A stretch of DNA of 20,536 nt from a virus, in IMG/VR virus record IMGVR_UViG_3300037347_000115, positions 1 to 20,536 of that record; one strand, written 5' to 3'. The position numbers and the translations under genes are program-made. This document shows positions 7,293-14,552 of the stretch, piece by piece. Position 1 is the first letter of the stretch. Each line of letters opens with the position of its first letter. The notes under the pieces are model-generated. The model was given only the letters and a program-made list of their open reading frames with translations, searched no databases and was not told the DNA's origin.

Positions 7293-7958
7293 TCAGGGAT
7301 GACTGTGGTGGTTGCTGTTGCCGCCGCCGTCCATGATGCTGCCGGTCGCTGAAATGCTGCCGGCGACATTTACGCTGCCCTCGATGCTGGCCCCTGCTCC
7401 ACCGCCGCCCTTGCCAACCAGTCCGGCAAGATAAGCCAGCAGACCCTTGACCGTCAGCTTGCCGGTGAACGTGCTCTTCAGTGCATCAACCGTAAGCTGC
7501 TGTGTCGTCAGCGTCGTGCCTGCGTCGGTCATCTCCAATGTCGTGCCGCCAACACATAACCGAATGCGTCCGCCAGCAGGCACCGACAATTGCCAGTGAT
7601 GCTGCGCCCGGTCATATTCCTGCACCGCGCCATCCTTCCACACCGTGCGCGAGACCTCCGCCGAATCTGCCGGTGCCGGATGGTCAGCCCGATACACCGA
7701 GCCCACCACCACCGCCTGATTCAAATCGCCACCGAGTGCCACCAGCAACACCTGCTCGCCGGGTTCAATCGCATGCCATGTCCGGTCGGGGCCTGCGCGC
7801 AGCGCGACAAAGGGCAACCAGCCGGTGGTGATCGGCCCGGCCTTGACCCGCACGCGGGCACGATTGGTATCGAGTTCCACCACCTGACCCATCAGCGCCA
7901 CATTGCTGATGCGCCGCTCGGCCTCGGTCATGTCCTGGTGCAGATTGCGCTCGGTCAT
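7293..7958 (-). CDS. Baseplate assembly protein V (P2 gpV-like central spike)
   Basis: 221 codons. Residues ~20-95 form the OB-fold part (NVALMGQVVELDTNRARVRV, GWLPFVALRAG, EPGEQVLLVALGGDLNQAVV). The C-terminal half is a repeat-like beta-helix stretch (LTTQQLTVDALKSTFTGKLT, GSVNVAGSISATGSIMDGGG). The protein ends NSNHHSHP, so an HxH pair sits at residues 218-220; in P2-type spikes an HxH set binds a metal ion at the tip. gpV is the trimeric membrane-piercing spike. It starts 4 bases after the U-like gene with no clear Shine-Dalgarno; a second in-frame ATG ten codons downstream has AGGA too close to it, so the exact start is uncertain. Confidence 0.9.
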   Translation of the reverse strand: MTERNLHQDMTEAERRISNVALMGQVVELDTNRARVRVKAGPITTGWLPFVALRAGPDRTWHAIEPGEQVLLVALGGDLNQAVVVGSVYRADHPAPADSAEVSRTVWKDGAVQEYDRAQHHWQLSVPAGGRIRLCVGGTTLEMTDAGTTLTTQQLTVDALKSTFTGKLTVKGLLAYLAGLVGKGGGGAGASIEGSVNVAGSISATGSIMDGGGNSNHHSHP

Positions 7959-7962
7959 AGTG

Positions 7963-8514
7963 TCATGGTGTCATGTGATGCGTGCCGATAGGCAGGTAAC
8001 TGTGCTCACTCGGCAGACCAATCTCCGGCGTCCAACTCGCCAGCACCTGCAGCGGCAATGTGCCGTCTGGCAATGTCACCGGCTTGGTCCAATAGGCCAC
8101 CTCGAAGGTCATGCGCGCCGCCAGCACCGGCGTATCGCCATCGCCGTCCTGGTCGACCTCGGTGCGGCTCAAGCGCGTGCCCTCGACCAACAGGCCCAGC
8201 GTCTCGTCGGCATCCAGCGTCGCCTCAATGGCCTGCGCCAAGGTATCAGCGTCCTCGGCCGCAGCCTCACCGCTGGTGATGACTTCGATAGAGAGTTCGA
8301 GCTTGCGGTAACGCAGGCCGGGATCGGCATTCGGGCTGTCCTCGATCCGCTCATCGCGGGTGTAGATCAGGATGGCCGGCAGCTTGGCGGCGAACAGCGG
8401 CGTGCTGCGATGGATGCTGATGCGCGCCTCAGTGATACGCGGATCAAGTGCCGGCAAATGCGCGACCAGGCGATCTTTGACCGCCTGCCGAATCAGCGTG
8501 CGCGGGTGCTTCAT
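7963..8514 (-). CDS. Lambda gpU-like tail terminator / minor tail protein
   Basis: 183 codons. The ATG overlaps the stop of the upstream gene (ATGA). The N-terminus MKHPRTLIRQAVKDRLVAHL, a LPAILIYTRDERIED strand, and RKLELSIEVI with a DADTLAQAIEATLDADETLG helix fit the gpU/tail-terminator fold of lambda-like phages. In such phages this protein caps the tail tube and forms the interface to the head connector. Position directly after the FII-like gene supports this. The match is to a general pattern rather than to unique residues, so a generic 'head-tail joining' call is the alternative. Confidence 0.65.
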   Translation of the reverse strand: MKHPRTLIRQAVKDRLVAHLPALDPRITEARISIHRSTPLFAAKLPAILIYTRDERIEDSPNADPGLRYRKLELSIEVITSGEAAAEDADTLAQAIEATLDADETLGLLVEGTRLSRTEVDQDGDGDTPVLAARMTFEVAYWTKPVTLPDGTLPLQVLASWTPEIGLPSEHSYLPIGTHHMTP

Positions 8515-8843
8515 GTGCGCCCACCTTTGTGCAGCAACAGTTTCAGGAAGCCATGCCCATCGGGGCGTACCTCGACAATCAGGTAAAGCTGTCCTTGCAC
8601 CGTCGCCGCATCGCCTTCAGTAGGCGTAGCCGGTAAATCAACCAGCCGCACTTCCAACACCGGCTGCACGCTCGAGACAGCCACACCACTGCTGACATCA
8701 ACCGACTCGAAGGCAGCGCTGAAGATGCCTCGCCCTGGCATGGCTTGGCCCTGACCCTCCAGGTGAAACACCACCGGCTCACCGAAGGTGGTCAGGACAA
8801 TGGCGGACATCGCTCGGGTCAGGTCACCGAAGACTGTGCCCAT
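8511..8843 (-). CDS. Lambda gpFII-like head-tail attachment protein
   Basis: 110 codons from ATG 8843-8841, whose first base is shared with the capsid gene's TGA (TGATG); a TTG one codon earlier is less likely. The small beta protein (AFESVDVSSGVAVSSVQPVL, then GDAATVQGQLYLIVEVRPDG and FLKLLLHKGG) fits the FII/phage tail attachment family, which docks on the connector after packaging. Order capsid, FII, U is as expected for a lambda-type head module. The stop overlaps the start of the next gene by four bases. Confidence 0.7.
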   Translation of the reverse strand: MGTVFGDLTRAMSAIVLTTFGEPVVFHLEGQGQAMPGRGIFSAAFESVDVSSGVAVSSVQPVLEVRLVDLPATPTEGDAATVQGQLYLIVEVRPDGHGFLKLLLHKGGRT

Positions 8844-9874
8844 CAAGCCCAGCCGGTGCTGGAGAACAGCCGCACAGTGAGCGCCGGGCGTTTCACAATC
8901 GGCAGCGGGTTACTCTGGCTGAACAGATCAATGCCGGTGCCGTTCGGGCGCGCCAGTTGATAGGCATAAAGCTCCTGTCCGTAGGTGCCCACCGCTTCCA
9001 TCAGGTTCGCCGGGGCGAAGTAGGTGCGGAAGGTGTCGAGCGTGCCGAGCGGGAAGGCGATGCCCTCTTTCTCGGTGATGAGACGCTCAGTCTGGCCGTT
9101 CGCCAGTGTGACCGTGCCGTAATACTCTTCGAACAAGATAGAACCAAAGCGAAAACCACGGCGAATGTCCTCGCGCAGCGGATTCGTGCCGGCGATGCCT
9201 TGGTAGAAGCTGTAGGCATCCTTGACGCTCTTGTGCTTGATCAGCGCGTCCATAAACTGCGGGCTGACCAGCGCGTGAATGCCGGTCATCATTTCGCCCC
9301 TGAGGTTGTCCTCGATATGGCGGGCGACGACGGTGCAACGGGTGATGATGTCCTCGTTGCTGGCGAAGATGAAGTCCACTGCCGCTTTATCGATACCGAA
9401 TTCAGCATGCCAGTCGTAGAGCGTGTTGCCAGCACCATCTTTGGTGATGCCGGAGAGCGCCTTGGCGCGCATGTATTCCAACGTCTGGGCGTGCTTGGCA
9501 CGCATGCGGCCGAGCTTGCGCGTCATCACGGTCACCAGCGGGTCTTCGCCAGCGGCCAGACCGAAACCGCGCTTGCCTTGAATCTCTTCGGGCAGCACCA
9601 CATCATCATGCGGAATATGTGGCACGGCGAAGGAGCGCATGCGGCGCACGTCACGCACGCCCACGGTAGCGGGTGCGCCGGGTGCGACAGAGGGCAGCAG
9701 GCGCAGTTCGCCCTCGATGGATTCCACGGCAACATTGCGCTGCGAGATGGGCTCAGGTGTGAAGAGGCCTAACTGACCGATGCGGCCATAAGGGTTCGGC
9801 AACAACTGGATGGCGGCAGACATCTCTGCGAGGGTGAAACCGCCCGCATCAAAGGGATTAACAATCGTGGTCAT
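8843..9874 (-). CDS. Major capsid protein (lambda gpE-like)
   Basis: 343 codons, about the length of lambda gpE (341). The N-terminal arm MTTIVNPFDAGGFTLAEMSA and LPNPYGRIGQLGLF, then MRSFAVPHIPHDDVVLPEEI, LEYMRAKALSGITKDGAGNT, and late FPLGTLDTFRTYFAPANLME with YAYQLARPNGTGIDLFSQSN are all features of the gpE family of HK97-fold capsid proteins. AAGGAGC lies upstream of the ATG, 30 bases after the decoration gene. It forms the icosahedral shell together with the decoration protein encoded just upstream. Confidence 0.95.
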   Translation of the reverse strand: MTTIVNPFDAGGFTLAEMSAAIQLLPNPYGRIGQLGLFTPEPISQRNVAVESIEGELRLLPSVAPGAPATVGVRDVRRMRSFAVPHIPHDDVVLPEEIQGKRGFGLAAGEDPLVTVMTRKLGRMRAKHAQTLEYMRAKALSGITKDGAGNTLYDWHAEFGIDKAAVDFIFASNEDIITRCTVVARHIEDNLRGEMMTGIHALVSPQFMDALIKHKSVKDAYSFYQGIAGTNPLREDIRRGFRFGSILFEEYYGTVTLANGQTERLITEKEGIAFPLGTLDTFRTYFAPANLMEAVGTYGQELYAYQLARPNGTGIDLFSQSNPLPIVKRPALTVRLFSSTGWA

Positions 9875-9904
9875 ATCAAAAGCTCCTTGAGGGTGGGGTC
9901 GGAA

Positions 9905-10288
9905 TCAAACAGCCTGGCGCACGACAATGCCGTGGACTGCGAGTTGGTCTTGCTTGGCGGTCTTGACCAGCGTCGTGGTGATGGTCGCCGCGAAGACCAG
10001 CGCGCTATCGGCCACGATCACCGGGCCACGCACCAATGCGACGGCGGAGGTGTCGGCGGCGGATGCCGCATCAAGCAGCACGGCGCAGGCGATCTCTGAT
10101 CCTTCCAGTCCGGCAGTGGATGCCTCTGGCGACAGCGTATAAGCGCCGGTTGCCGTGATGCGACCGAGCACCGCACCCAGGGGGTAGTCGGTGCCAGCAT
10201 GGAGGGTCACGGTTTCGCGGCAGTAGTTGGCGTCAAACTCGCGCTTGACGAGGTCGCCCAGATGGGCGGGTGCAGTCAGTGTGGGCAT
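9905..10288 (-). CDS. Head decoration protein (lambda gpD-like)
   Basis: 127 codons, AAGGAG eight bases before ATG, 12 bases after the protease/scaffold stop. The pattern LGDLVKREFDANYCRETVTL, YPLGAVLGRITATGAYTL, and a late ALVRGPVIVADSALVF matches the gpD family that stabilises expanded capsids by binding at three-fold positions. lambda gpD is about 110 residues. Position between scaffold and major capsid is the standard lambda order (C/Nu3, D, E). Confidence 0.9.
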   Translation of the reverse strand: MPTLTAPAHLGDLVKREFDANYCRETVTLHAGTDYPLGAVLGRITATGAYTLSPEASTAGLEGSEIACAVLLDAASAADTSAVALVRGPVIVADSALVFAATITTTLVKTAKQDQLAVHGIVVRQAV

Positions 10289-10300
10289 GGCAGGCTCTCC

Positions 10301-10723
10301 TTACAGTGAATTGGAATGGGTGTTGGAATTGGGATTGGCTTGCCGGGCGGCTTTCACCAGCGGGCTGTCGGCCAGCGCGGTCGATCCACTGCCGGTCTGC
10401 GCGGGCGCTTGTGACACGATGTCTTGCGCGGCGTCGCGTTCGGCAGCAGCTTTGAGTACCGTCTGGCGCAGGGCGTCCGGGGTGATGCGATTCGCCAGCG
10501 CCTGCATCGGGTCAATGCTGACGCCCAGACGTTTCGCCTGTGCAGCAACCTCGGTGAGTTCGGCCAACTGGGCGCGCAGTCGAGATTCGACTTGGGCGGT
10601 GATGGCGGCTTCGTCGACCTGAGGCGTCATCGGTAGCATCTGTGTCGCAGGCGTTGGCGTCGAAGCCATGCCTGTCAACTCAGCGGTTTCGTCACCGGTT
10701 GCTGGGGTTTGTGTTGTGCTCAT
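10301..10723 (-). CDS. Nested scaffolding protein (lambda Nu3-like), internal start in the protease gene
   Basis: An in-frame ATG at 10723-10721 inside the protease gene is preceded by a strong Shine-Dalgarno (CAGGAG, six bases before it), much better than expected by chance inside a coding region. The 140-residue product begins MSTTQTPATG and consists of a Pro/Thr-rich linker followed by a charged helix (AAITAQVESRLRAQLAELTE) and a DAAQDIVSQAPAQTGSG tail. This is the arrangement of lambda C/Nu3, where the C-terminal part of the protease is also made alone as the capsid scaffold. Independent translation is inferred from the start signal. Confidence 0.75.
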   Translation of the reverse strand: MSTTQTPATGDETAELTGMASTPTPATQMLPMTPQVDEAAITAQVESRLRAQLAELTEVAAQAKRLGVSIDPMQALANRITPDALRQTVLKAAAERDAAQDIVSQAPAQTGSGSTALADSPLVKAARQANPNSNTHSNSL

Positions 10724-11629
10724 AAGAATCTCCTGTGAGGTTTTGCTAGCGGAAAAAACACGGGTATGGCCTGGTGCAACACTGCGCACCGCAGGGCTGA
10801 TAAATTGGCTCAAGGCGTCAATCGCCTCGCGCAGACAACCGATCTGGTCGGCCAGTCCCGCCGCCAGCGCGGACTCACCCCGATAGACGCGGGCTTCGGT
10901 CGCGCGCACCACAGCGGGGTTAATGCGCCGCAAACCGGCCACCAGTGCGATGAACTGATCGTGCAGCGCATTGATGTCGGTTTGGATGTCGGTGGCTACG
11001 CTCTCTGGCAGCGGCGCGTGCGGGTGGCCGTCGACCTTGTGGGCGCCGGCATGGATGAAGCGGTAGCTCAGACCCGCTTGTGCGTCCGCCGCCGATACAT
11101 CCGTATGCACCGCCACCACGCCAATGGAGCCCACCTCGGCGGTACGGGTCAGCCACAGCCGGTCGGCGGCGCACGCCAGGGCGTAGGCGGCAGACAGTGC
11201 GGCTTCATCAGCAATCGCCCACAGCGGCTTGCCACTGGCCTTCGACAAGCTGCGCAGCCGGTGTGCCAGGTCGAACACGCCGCCGGCCTCGCCCCCGCTG
11301 GAATCAATCTCCAACAGCACAGCGTTTACCTGCGGATCAGCAAAGGCCGCCTGCGCTTGTCGCTCAATGTCGTGGTAGCTGGTCAGCCCGCTGGCAGCGG
11401 CCAGATAGCTTGATCTGCGCACCAGCGTGCCCAGGATGGGAATGATGGCAATGCCAGATTTAGTGACTTGCGGCGCAGCATCACGCGCCAGGGCATCCTG
11501 CGGCACTGACAGCACGGCATCACCGGCCAGCTTGCGGCCCATGACGCTGAGGATGACTTCGAGTTTCGGGCGCGCAATCAGCAGCGGCGCCCCGTAGAGG
11601 CGGGACGCCAGATAGGGTAAATCGGTCAT
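10301..11629 (-). CDS. Prohead protease, S49 (SppA-like) family, fused to scaffold (lambda gpC-like)
   Basis: 442 codons from ATG 11629-11627 (AAGGAT upstream). An in-frame extension to 11752 reads into the higB promoter and lacks homology. The serine-lysine peptidase core is visible: LLEIDSSGGEAGG (106-117), ALSAAYALACAADRLW with the expected nucleophile Ser146, GSIGV (167-171), HAGAHKVDG with the expected general base Lys198, and RVYRGESALAAGLADQIG (247-264). The Ser-Lys spacing of 52 equals that known for short SppA peptidases (Ser147/Lys199 in Bacillus). Residues 303-442 are the helical, Ala/Gln-rich scaffold domain, also made separately from an internal start. The enzyme matures the prohead by removing scaffold. 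Confidence 0.92.
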   Translation of the reverse strand: MTDLPYLASRLYGAPLLIARPKLEVILSVMGRKLAGDAVLSVPQDALARDAAPQVTKSGIAIIPILGTLVRRSSYLAAASGLTSYHDIERQAQAAFADPQVNAVLLEIDSSGGEAGGVFDLAHRLRSLSKASGKPLWAIADEAALSAAYALACAADRLWLTRTAEVGSIGVVAVHTDVSAADAQAGLSYRFIHAGAHKVDGHPHAPLPESVATDIQTDINALHDQFIALVAGLRRINPAVVRATEARVYRGESALAAGLADQIGCLREAIDALSQFISPAVRSVAPGHTRVFSASKTSQEILMSTTQTPATGDETAELTGMASTPTPATQMLPMTPQVDEAAITAQVESRLRAQLAELTEVAAQAKRLGVSIDPMQALANRITPDALRQTVLKAAAERDAAQDIVSQAPAQTGSGSTALADSPLVKAARQANPNSNTHSNSL

Positions 11630-11684
11630 AGGAATCCTTGGCAGACGGAGGAATTCAATGTGTCGGGCCGACAGCATTGCTGAC

Positions 11685-11719
11685 TTGTTTTTATACGGGA
11701 GTCCCGTATAATTTAGGCT
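11685..11719 (+). promoter_or_regulatory. higBA-type promoter with palindromic operator over the -10 box
   Basis: A perfect inverted repeat TATACGGGAGTCCCGTATA (11692-11710, nine-base arms around one base) overlaps a consensus -10 TATAAT (11707-11712); TTGTTT (11685-11690) with a 16-base spacer is the likely -35. Toxin-antitoxin promoters are usually repressed by their antitoxin through such palindromes. The toxin ATG at 11720 lies only 7 bases after the -10 box, so the message would be leaderless or nearly so. Confidence 0.75.
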
Positions 11720-12034
11720 ATGTACACGGTCACTGAAACCCCGGAATTCCAAGCGCAGGCTCGCAGAGTCTGGTCAGAGGACGAGCTTGACGGCTTCGTC
11801 GACTGGATTGCTTGTAACCCACTTGCCGGGGATGTGATTCCGGGCACGGATGGCGCGCGCAAAGTACGTTGGGCAGCGCAAGGCAAGGGCAAACGAGGCG
11901 GTGCGCGTGTCATTTATTTCAACATGCTGGAAGATGGCGTCATTGTGTTACTGGCGGTCTATGTGAAATCCGAGCAATTCAACGTCGCCGCCAAAGCTGT
12001 TAAAGGAGCGAAACATGAGCATGAAAAATCTTGA
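11720..12034 (+). CDS. higB: RelE/HigB-family mRNA-interferase toxin
   Basis: 104 codons. The RelE/HigB2 pattern is clear: MYTVTETPEFQAQARRVWSE, FVDWIACNPLAGDVIPGTDG, ARKVRWAAQGKGKRGGARVI, YFNMLEDGVIVLLAVYVKSE. These toxins cut mRNA in the ribosomal A site; the basic K/R-rich segment and the IYF strand are where the active residues normally lie. The 3' end overlaps the antitoxin start by 20 bases (toxin-first order, as in higBA). There is no Shine-Dalgarno. It is transcribed opposite to the phage operon, between protease and portal genes. The family is well supported; the HigB subfamily name is by gene order and partner type. Confidence 0.88.
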   Translation: MYTVTETPEFQAQARRVWSEDELDGFVDWIACNPLAGDVIPGTDGARKVRWAAQGKGKRGGARVIYFNMLEDGVIVLLAVYVKSEQFNVAAKAVKGAKHEHEKS

Positions 12035-12338
12035 TATTGAAAAGGTCGCCAAAGCGATAGAGGCCGATGCTGGCCAACCTATCGAAGGCTTGCGCGAATC
12101 TTTGGCGCAAGCCAAGGCGGGCATCGCCGGGCGTGTCACCACGCCAGACCAAATACTAGTTCGCCAGGCACGGGAGAAATCCGGCCTGACCCAAGCCGCG
12201 TTCGCCGAACGGATCGCCACGCCGGTGGCTACGCTGCGTGACTGGGAGCAGGGCCGCTTTACGCCGCCGGGCGCGGCGGCGTGTTTGCTACGCCTGATCA
12301 TTAAGCATCCTGATCTGACGGGCGAACTGACGGCCTGA
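12015..12338 (+). CDS. higA: HigA/NadS-type antitoxin, XRE-family helix-turn-helix regulator
   Basis: 107 codons, with AAGGAG six bases before ATG 12015. The C-terminal half is an XRE helix-turn-helix: LVRQAREKSGLTQAAFAERI, ATPVATLRDWEQGRFTPPG, ending ACLLRLIIKHPDL. The N-terminal half (IEKVAKAIEADAGQPIEGLR, ESLAQAKAGIAGRVTTPDQ) resembles the NadS/HigA2 group that neutralises HigB2-type toxins. It probably binds the palindrome at 11692-11710 and represses its own operon. Its last 38 bases overlap the 3' end of the convergent portal gene, so the two proteins share DNA at their C-termini. Confidence 0.88.
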   Translation: MSMKNLDIEKVAKAIEADAGQPIEGLRESLAQAKAGIAGRVTTPDQILVRQAREKSGLTQAAFAERIATPVATLRDWEQGRFTPPGAAACLLRLIIKHPDLTGELTA

Positions 12339-13749
12339 CTGGTGGCAGGTCTGGTCGCCCAAAGCGCAACCCCAGCGCATCTTCCCGCTTGTAATCAGCG
12401 GCGATCTGCTCATCCACCATCGCCGCATCAAAGCCGCGTTCGGCAATCGCCTGGGTGCGGGACTTGAGCCCGGCATCGATTGCCACAATCTCGGCGCGCA
12501 GGTCTTTGAGCGGGTCAACCCAGTCCCAGCGCGGGGGCAGCCAGGCGCAGTCCAGGTAGTCGCGGCGGCGCGACTCATAGTCCGCCAAGTCTAGGCTGCC
12601 TGAGAGCACTGCCATGTCCATCCAGCGTGCCCATATCGGTCGGCACATCTGAAACACCAGCACCGAATGCTGGAAGGCTTCGACCTTGCGCCTAAATTCC
12701 AGCAACGCCGCCCGGGTGTTCGAGTAATTCGCTTTGAGCATGTCCGCCGACAGGTTGGCGTAAGGCAGACCCAAGGCGGCGGCCACTTGCAGCAGCGTCC
12801 GATACTGGAAGCTCTCGTAGTTGCCGCCAACATCGGCTGGCTGCGAGAAGGTGATGTCCTCCCCGTCATCGAGCATTTGCAACTGGCCGGGTTCGAGCGG
12901 CAACAGCGGCTCGCCGCGTTCGTCCGACTCTTTGCCGTTATCAAACTCACGCTCGGGCCGATGCACGAAGCCGACAAACATGGCGGCGACCTTCTTGCGG
13001 TCCAGTTCGGCATCGTCGTATTGGTCGAGCAAGAACAGCTTGACCAGCGCCGGGGCGAAGCGGGAAACACCACGCAACTGGCCCGCATCGACCGGGTCAA
13101 TGAGGTGCAGCACCGACTCGGCTGGCACCCGCACGGTCTCGCCCACCAGGCCAGGGTCGGTGGTGTCGCCCGGATGGCGGCGCAGGAAGTGATACGCCAC
13201 GCGCCGCCCGATCCGGTCAAACTCAATGCTGGCCCGGATGCGGTTGCCGTTATTAAGCAGCTCGTTGCAGCCCAGCGGCAGCATCTCTGAGGGCAGCATC
13301 TGCAATTGCAGCGGCACCGTCAAGCCGTCCTCTGGCAAGCGCGGACGAATCCGAAAGAACACTTCGCCCGCAATAAACAGTTCGCGTGCTGCCCGGCGTT
13401 GCTGACCATAGAAGTCGGTGATGCCTTCGGCGTCCGATTCATCCGTCCAGCGCAGCCACAGGCGTTGCACCCGATCTTTGAGCACCGCGTCAGTAATGCT
13501 GGAGGACGGTTTGATGCCGGTGCCCACTGCATTCCCCGCCCATGACTCCACCGCATTGACGGCGTAGCCGTTGTTGCGGATCAGGAAGCGGGCGCGGGCG
13601 GTCATGTCGGCACCGGCGGCCTGGATCAGGGTGTTGACGTGGGCGCGGCTGGCGTGAAAGGTCTTGAGACGCCGGGCATTCAGCCCGCCCTCAAAGCCGC
13701 CGATCATGGCGCCGACCTTGCGGCGCAGACCCGAGAACATGGCGCCCAT
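12301..13749 (-). CDS. Portal protein (lambda gpB-like)
   Basis: 482 codons from ATG 13749-13747, preferred because AAAGGA precedes it and it forms a TGATG overlap with the connector stop; an ATG 18 bases upstream is inside that gene. Family features: LNARRLKTFHASRAHVNTLI, RARFLIRNNGYAVNAVESWA, GNAVGTGIKPS near residue 75, RELFIAGEVFFRIRPR, VLHLIDPVDAGQLRGVSRFA, AALGLPYANLSADMLKANYS. This is the lambda-type portal that forms the dodecameric channel at the capsid vertex and binds terminase. The C-terminus ends in a short PPVRPSVRPSDQDA tail that overlaps the higA coding region, perhaps altered when the cassette arrived. Confidence 0.95.
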   Translation of the reverse strand: MGAMFSGLRRKVGAMIGGFEGGLNARRLKTFHASRAHVNTLIQAAGADMTARARFLIRNNGYAVNAVESWAGNAVGTGIKPSSSITDAVLKDRVQRLWLRWTDESDAEGITDFYGQQRRAARELFIAGEVFFRIRPRLPEDGLTVPLQLQMLPSEMLPLGCNELLNNGNRIRASIEFDRIGRRVAYHFLRRHPGDTTDPGLVGETVRVPAESVLHLIDPVDAGQLRGVSRFAPALVKLFLLDQYDDAELDRKKVAAMFVGFVHRPEREFDNGKESDERGEPLLPLEPGQLQMLDDGEDITFSQPADVGGNYESFQYRTLLQVAAALGLPYANLSADMLKANYSNTRAALLEFRRKVEAFQHSVLVFQMCRPIWARWMDMAVLSGSLDLADYESRRRDYLDCAWLPPRWDWVDPLKDLRAEIVAIDAGLKSRTQAIAERGFDAAMVDEQIAADYKREDALGLRFGRPDLPPVRPSVRPSDQDA

Positions 13750-13961
13750 CACAATCCTTTCCCGCACACCGTGCGGATGCTGCGTGCGCGCGGCTTGCCC
13801 GACAGCCGGCCAATCTCGGTATCCAGACTGGAGAGCGCCGCGCGCATCTCGGCATCCGACTTGTAGGTGATCAATTTGTCGCCGGCCTTGATGCTCAGCA
13901 CGCCGTTGTAGCGGGCTGACAGCAGGGCTTCGTGCATGGCTTTGAGTTGGTCGAGGGTCAT
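13749..13961 (-). CDS. Head-tail connector protein, lambda gpW-like
   Basis: 70 codons, about the size of lambda gpW (68). The pattern MTLDQLKAMHEALLSARYNG, then SIKAGDKLITYKSDAEMRAA and LSSLDTEIGRLSG is the helix-hairpin-helix gpW fold that plugs the portal after packaging. Order terminase, W, portal is the lambda order. Its stop overlaps the portal start. The plus-strand yefM-yoeB cassette now separates it from terL. Confidence 0.88.
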   Translation of the reverse strand: MTLDQLKAMHEALLSARYNGVLSIKAGDKLITYKSDAEMRAALSSLDTEIGRLSGKPRARSIRTVCGKGL

Positions 13962-13993
13962 GGGAGATCGCCTTGCAAATGGACGCTCAATGC

Positions 13994-14021
13994 TTTACAC
14001 TTGTGCTACAAACGGTACAGG
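13994..14021 (+). promoter_or_regulatory. Possible weak promoter for yefM-yoeB
   Basis: TTTACA (13994-13999) and TACAGG (14016-14021), 16 bases apart, lie just upstream of yefM. The -10 match is weak. Alternating TTGT/TACAA and GGTACA half-sites nearby could be YefM operator elements, which usually have a TGTACA core, but no perfect palindrome is present. Low certainty. Confidence 0.3.
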
Positions 14022-14030
14022 TAACACATC

Positions 14031-14285
14031 ATGCGCGTCGTAAATTTCTCCGAGGCTCGCAACAGCCTCAAAAACGTCATTGATCAGGTCATTGACGATG
14101 CCGACTACACGGTCATTGCCCGGCGCGACGCAGCTGATGCGGTCGTCATGTCGCTGGAGACCTTCAACAGCCTGATGGAGACCGTCCACCTACTGAAATC
14201 GCCCGCTAATACCGCCCACCTGGCACGCTCCATCGAACAGTACCGCCAGGGCAAGCTGACGCAGCAGGGACTGACCGATGCCTAG
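14031..14285 (+). CDS. yefM: YefM/Phd-family antitoxin
   Basis: 84 codons. MRVVNFSEARNSLKNVIDQV, then DDADYTVIARRDAADAVVMS, LETFNSLMETVHLLKSP and a disordered C-terminal tail (SIEQYRQGKLTQQGLTDA) follow the YefM/Phd pattern closely. The N-terminal domain dimerises and binds DNA; the tail wraps the YoeB active site. It overlaps the toxin start by 8 bases, giving translational coupling. The cassette is opposite in strand to the phage operon and starts 70 bases from the connector gene's start. Confidence 0.94.
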   Translation: MRVVNFSEARNSLKNVIDQVIDDADYTVIARRDAADAVVMSLETFNSLMETVHLLKSPANTAHLARSIEQYRQGKLTQQGLTDA

Positions 14286-14541
14286 TCGCATCACCTGGAC
14301 GCTGGCGGCCTGGGAGGATTACCAGTATTGGCAGGGGCAGGATCGCAAGACTTTGAAGCGCATCAACAGCCTGATCCAGAACTGCCTACGAGAATCCTTC
14401 GAGGGCATCGGCAAACCGGAACCCTTAAAAGAAAACCTCTCTGGCTTCTGGTCTCGCCGCATCGATGAGACCAACCGCCTGATCTATCGGGTCGATGGCG
14501 ACGATCTGGTGATCATTGCCTGCCGCTACCATTACGACTGA
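14278..14541 (+). CDS. yoeB: YoeB-family ribosome-dependent mRNA interferase toxin
   Basis: 87 codons. It aligns by eye with E. coli YoeB over its full length: DYQYWQGQDRKTLKRINSLI, FEGIGKPEPLKENLSGFWSR, RLIYRV, and the terminal ACRYHY followed by one extra Asp. The catalytic residues known in E. coli YoeB (Glu46, Arg65, His83, Tyr84) correspond here to Glu48, Arg67, His85 and Tyr86, so the toxin should be active. YoeB binds the 70S A site and cuts mRNA. The stop is 11 bases from the convergent terL stop, so the cassette fills the gap exactly. Confidence 0.95.
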   Translation: MPSRITWTLAAWEDYQYWQGQDRKTLKRINSLIQNCLRESFEGIGKPEPLKENLSGFWSRRIDETNRLIYRVDGDDLVIIACRYHYD

Positions 14542-14552
14542 AGCAAGTTAGA

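Noticed and set aside
6679-7293. 204-codon minus-strand reading frame
   Set aside because: It is mainly the antisense of the Fic gene; only its first ~40 codons (gpV-like remnant) carry phage homology.
8957-9772. 271-codon plus-strand reading frame
   Set aside because: Antisense of the major capsid gene; no start signal or family features, a common artefact in GC-rich coding DNA.
13754-13767. Portal start at 13767
   Set aside because: No ribosome site before it; 13749 has AAAGGA and a TGATG coupling with the upstream stop.
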